The position numbers were made by a program, and so were the translations under genes. Below are positions 4,877 through 5,128 of a DNA stretch of 5,128 nucleotides, piece by piece. Under the pieces are notes generated by a model. That model was not told the origin of the DNA. It saw only the letters and a list, made by a program, of their open reading frames with translations, and did no database searches. Within the stretch, counting starts at the first letter, position 1, and every line of letters begins with the position of its first letter. This stretch comes from Acetobacteraceae bacterium (GTDB lineage: Bacteria; Pseudomonadota; Alphaproteobacteria; Acetobacterales; Acetobacteraceae), in contig CANJXD010000433.1 in NCBI GenBank assembly GCA_947478535.1, positions 1-5,128 on the forward strand, given 5' to 3'.

Positions 4877-5128
4877 GGGCAATGGTGGTCCGCGAGTGCG
4901 GCCCGGCTTCCGTGCTGCGCCTCGAAACCCTGCCCGACCCGACCCCGGGGAACGGCCAGGTGGTGCTGCGGGTGGATGCCTGCGGCGTGTGCTTCCACGA
5001 TGTCGTGACCCGCAACGGTACGCTGAAGGCCGGCATCCGCCTGCCACTGATCCCGGGGCATGAGGTTGCCGGCACCGTCGTGGCGCTCGGCGCGGGGGCG
5101 CGTGGCGTGAGTATCGGCCAGCGCGTGG
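4873..5128 (+). CDS. Zinc-dependent medium-chain alcohol dehydrogenase, N-terminal part (cut by the window edge)
   Basis: The reading frame stays open to the end of the window and gives the first 85 residues of a medium-chain dehydrogenase/reductase with the GroES-like catalytic domain. The catalytic zinc site is visible: Cys40 in ACGVCFHD (36-43) and His63-Glu64 in PLIPGHEVAGTV (58-69). The GxGxxG coenzyme-binding fold would lie beyond the window. The GTG at 4873 overlaps the cyclase stop (GTGA) and gives MRAMVV, the usual start of this family. An ATG at 4882 is the alternative, with GAGG rather close at 4875-4878. As third gene of the operon it probably oxidises an alcohol, or reduces an aldehyde or ketone, in the same pathway. 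The gene is complete as far as can be seen; the truncation is only the window boundary. Confidence 0.9.
   Translation, partial: MRAMVVRECGPASVLRLETLPDPTPGNGQVVLRVDACGVCFHDVVTRNGTLKAGIRLPLIPGHEVAGTVVALGAGARGVSIGQRV

Noticed and set aside
3517..5053. Further ACTGAT words at about 3519 and 5044 as extra operator copies
   Set aside because: Both lie inside coding sequence and lack the mirrored AGTA half, so they are ordinary codon sequence.
4404..5075. A 223-codon minus-strand frame opposite the cyclase and dehydrogenase genes
   Set aside because: Pro/Arg/Ser/Ala-rich shadow translation spanning the junction of two well-supported genes.

Overview
The window is GC-rich, densely coded DNA that looks like a catabolic gene cluster of an alphaproteobacterium. 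An Acetobacteraceae/Roseomonas-like host is my best guess. It rests on codon style, on the solitary Bug-type solute-binding protein with an Arg-Arg signal peptide, and on the mix of enzyme families. No phylogenetic marker is present, so the assignment is an inference. There are no RNA genes, mobile elements, CRISPR arrays or obvious pseudogenes.

Layout: two genes run leftward and three run rightward, plus a tiny leader ORF, from a shared control region at about 2075-2382. Leftward come an SMP-30/gluconolactonase-type protein (1127-2074) and then a Bug/TctC-type periplasmic binding protein (44-1039), which is closed by a strong hairpin terminator at 9-33. Rightward come a 17-codon leader ORF (2321-2374), a class I acyl-CoA synthetase (2383-3996), a cyclase-family (kynurenine-formamidase-like) metal hydrolase (4001-4876) and the 5' end of a zinc-dependent medium-chain dehydrogenase (4873 to the window edge). 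The rightward genes are packed tightly (gaps of 8 and 4 nt, then a 4-nt overlap), as in a translationally coupled operon.

Working model (inference): the Bug protein captures a small organic acid or related compound in the periplasm. The dehydrogenase, the SMP-30-like lactonase and the cyclase-type hydrolase oxidise the compound and open a ring, lactone or amide. The CoA ligase activates the resulting carboxylate for further degradation. The substrate cannot be read from the sequence.

The most interesting signal is non-coding. The same dyad, close to ATACTGATSAGTAT, occurs three times, once ahead of each of the three transcription units (1079-1092, 2170-2183, 2237-2250). At two of them it sits at the same place relative to a similar TTGCGK-17 bp-CATACT promoter, overlapping the -10 box. 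This points to one unseen repressor controlling the whole cluster. A second point of interest is the leader ORF, which carries the only strong ribosome binding site ahead of the CoA ligase.
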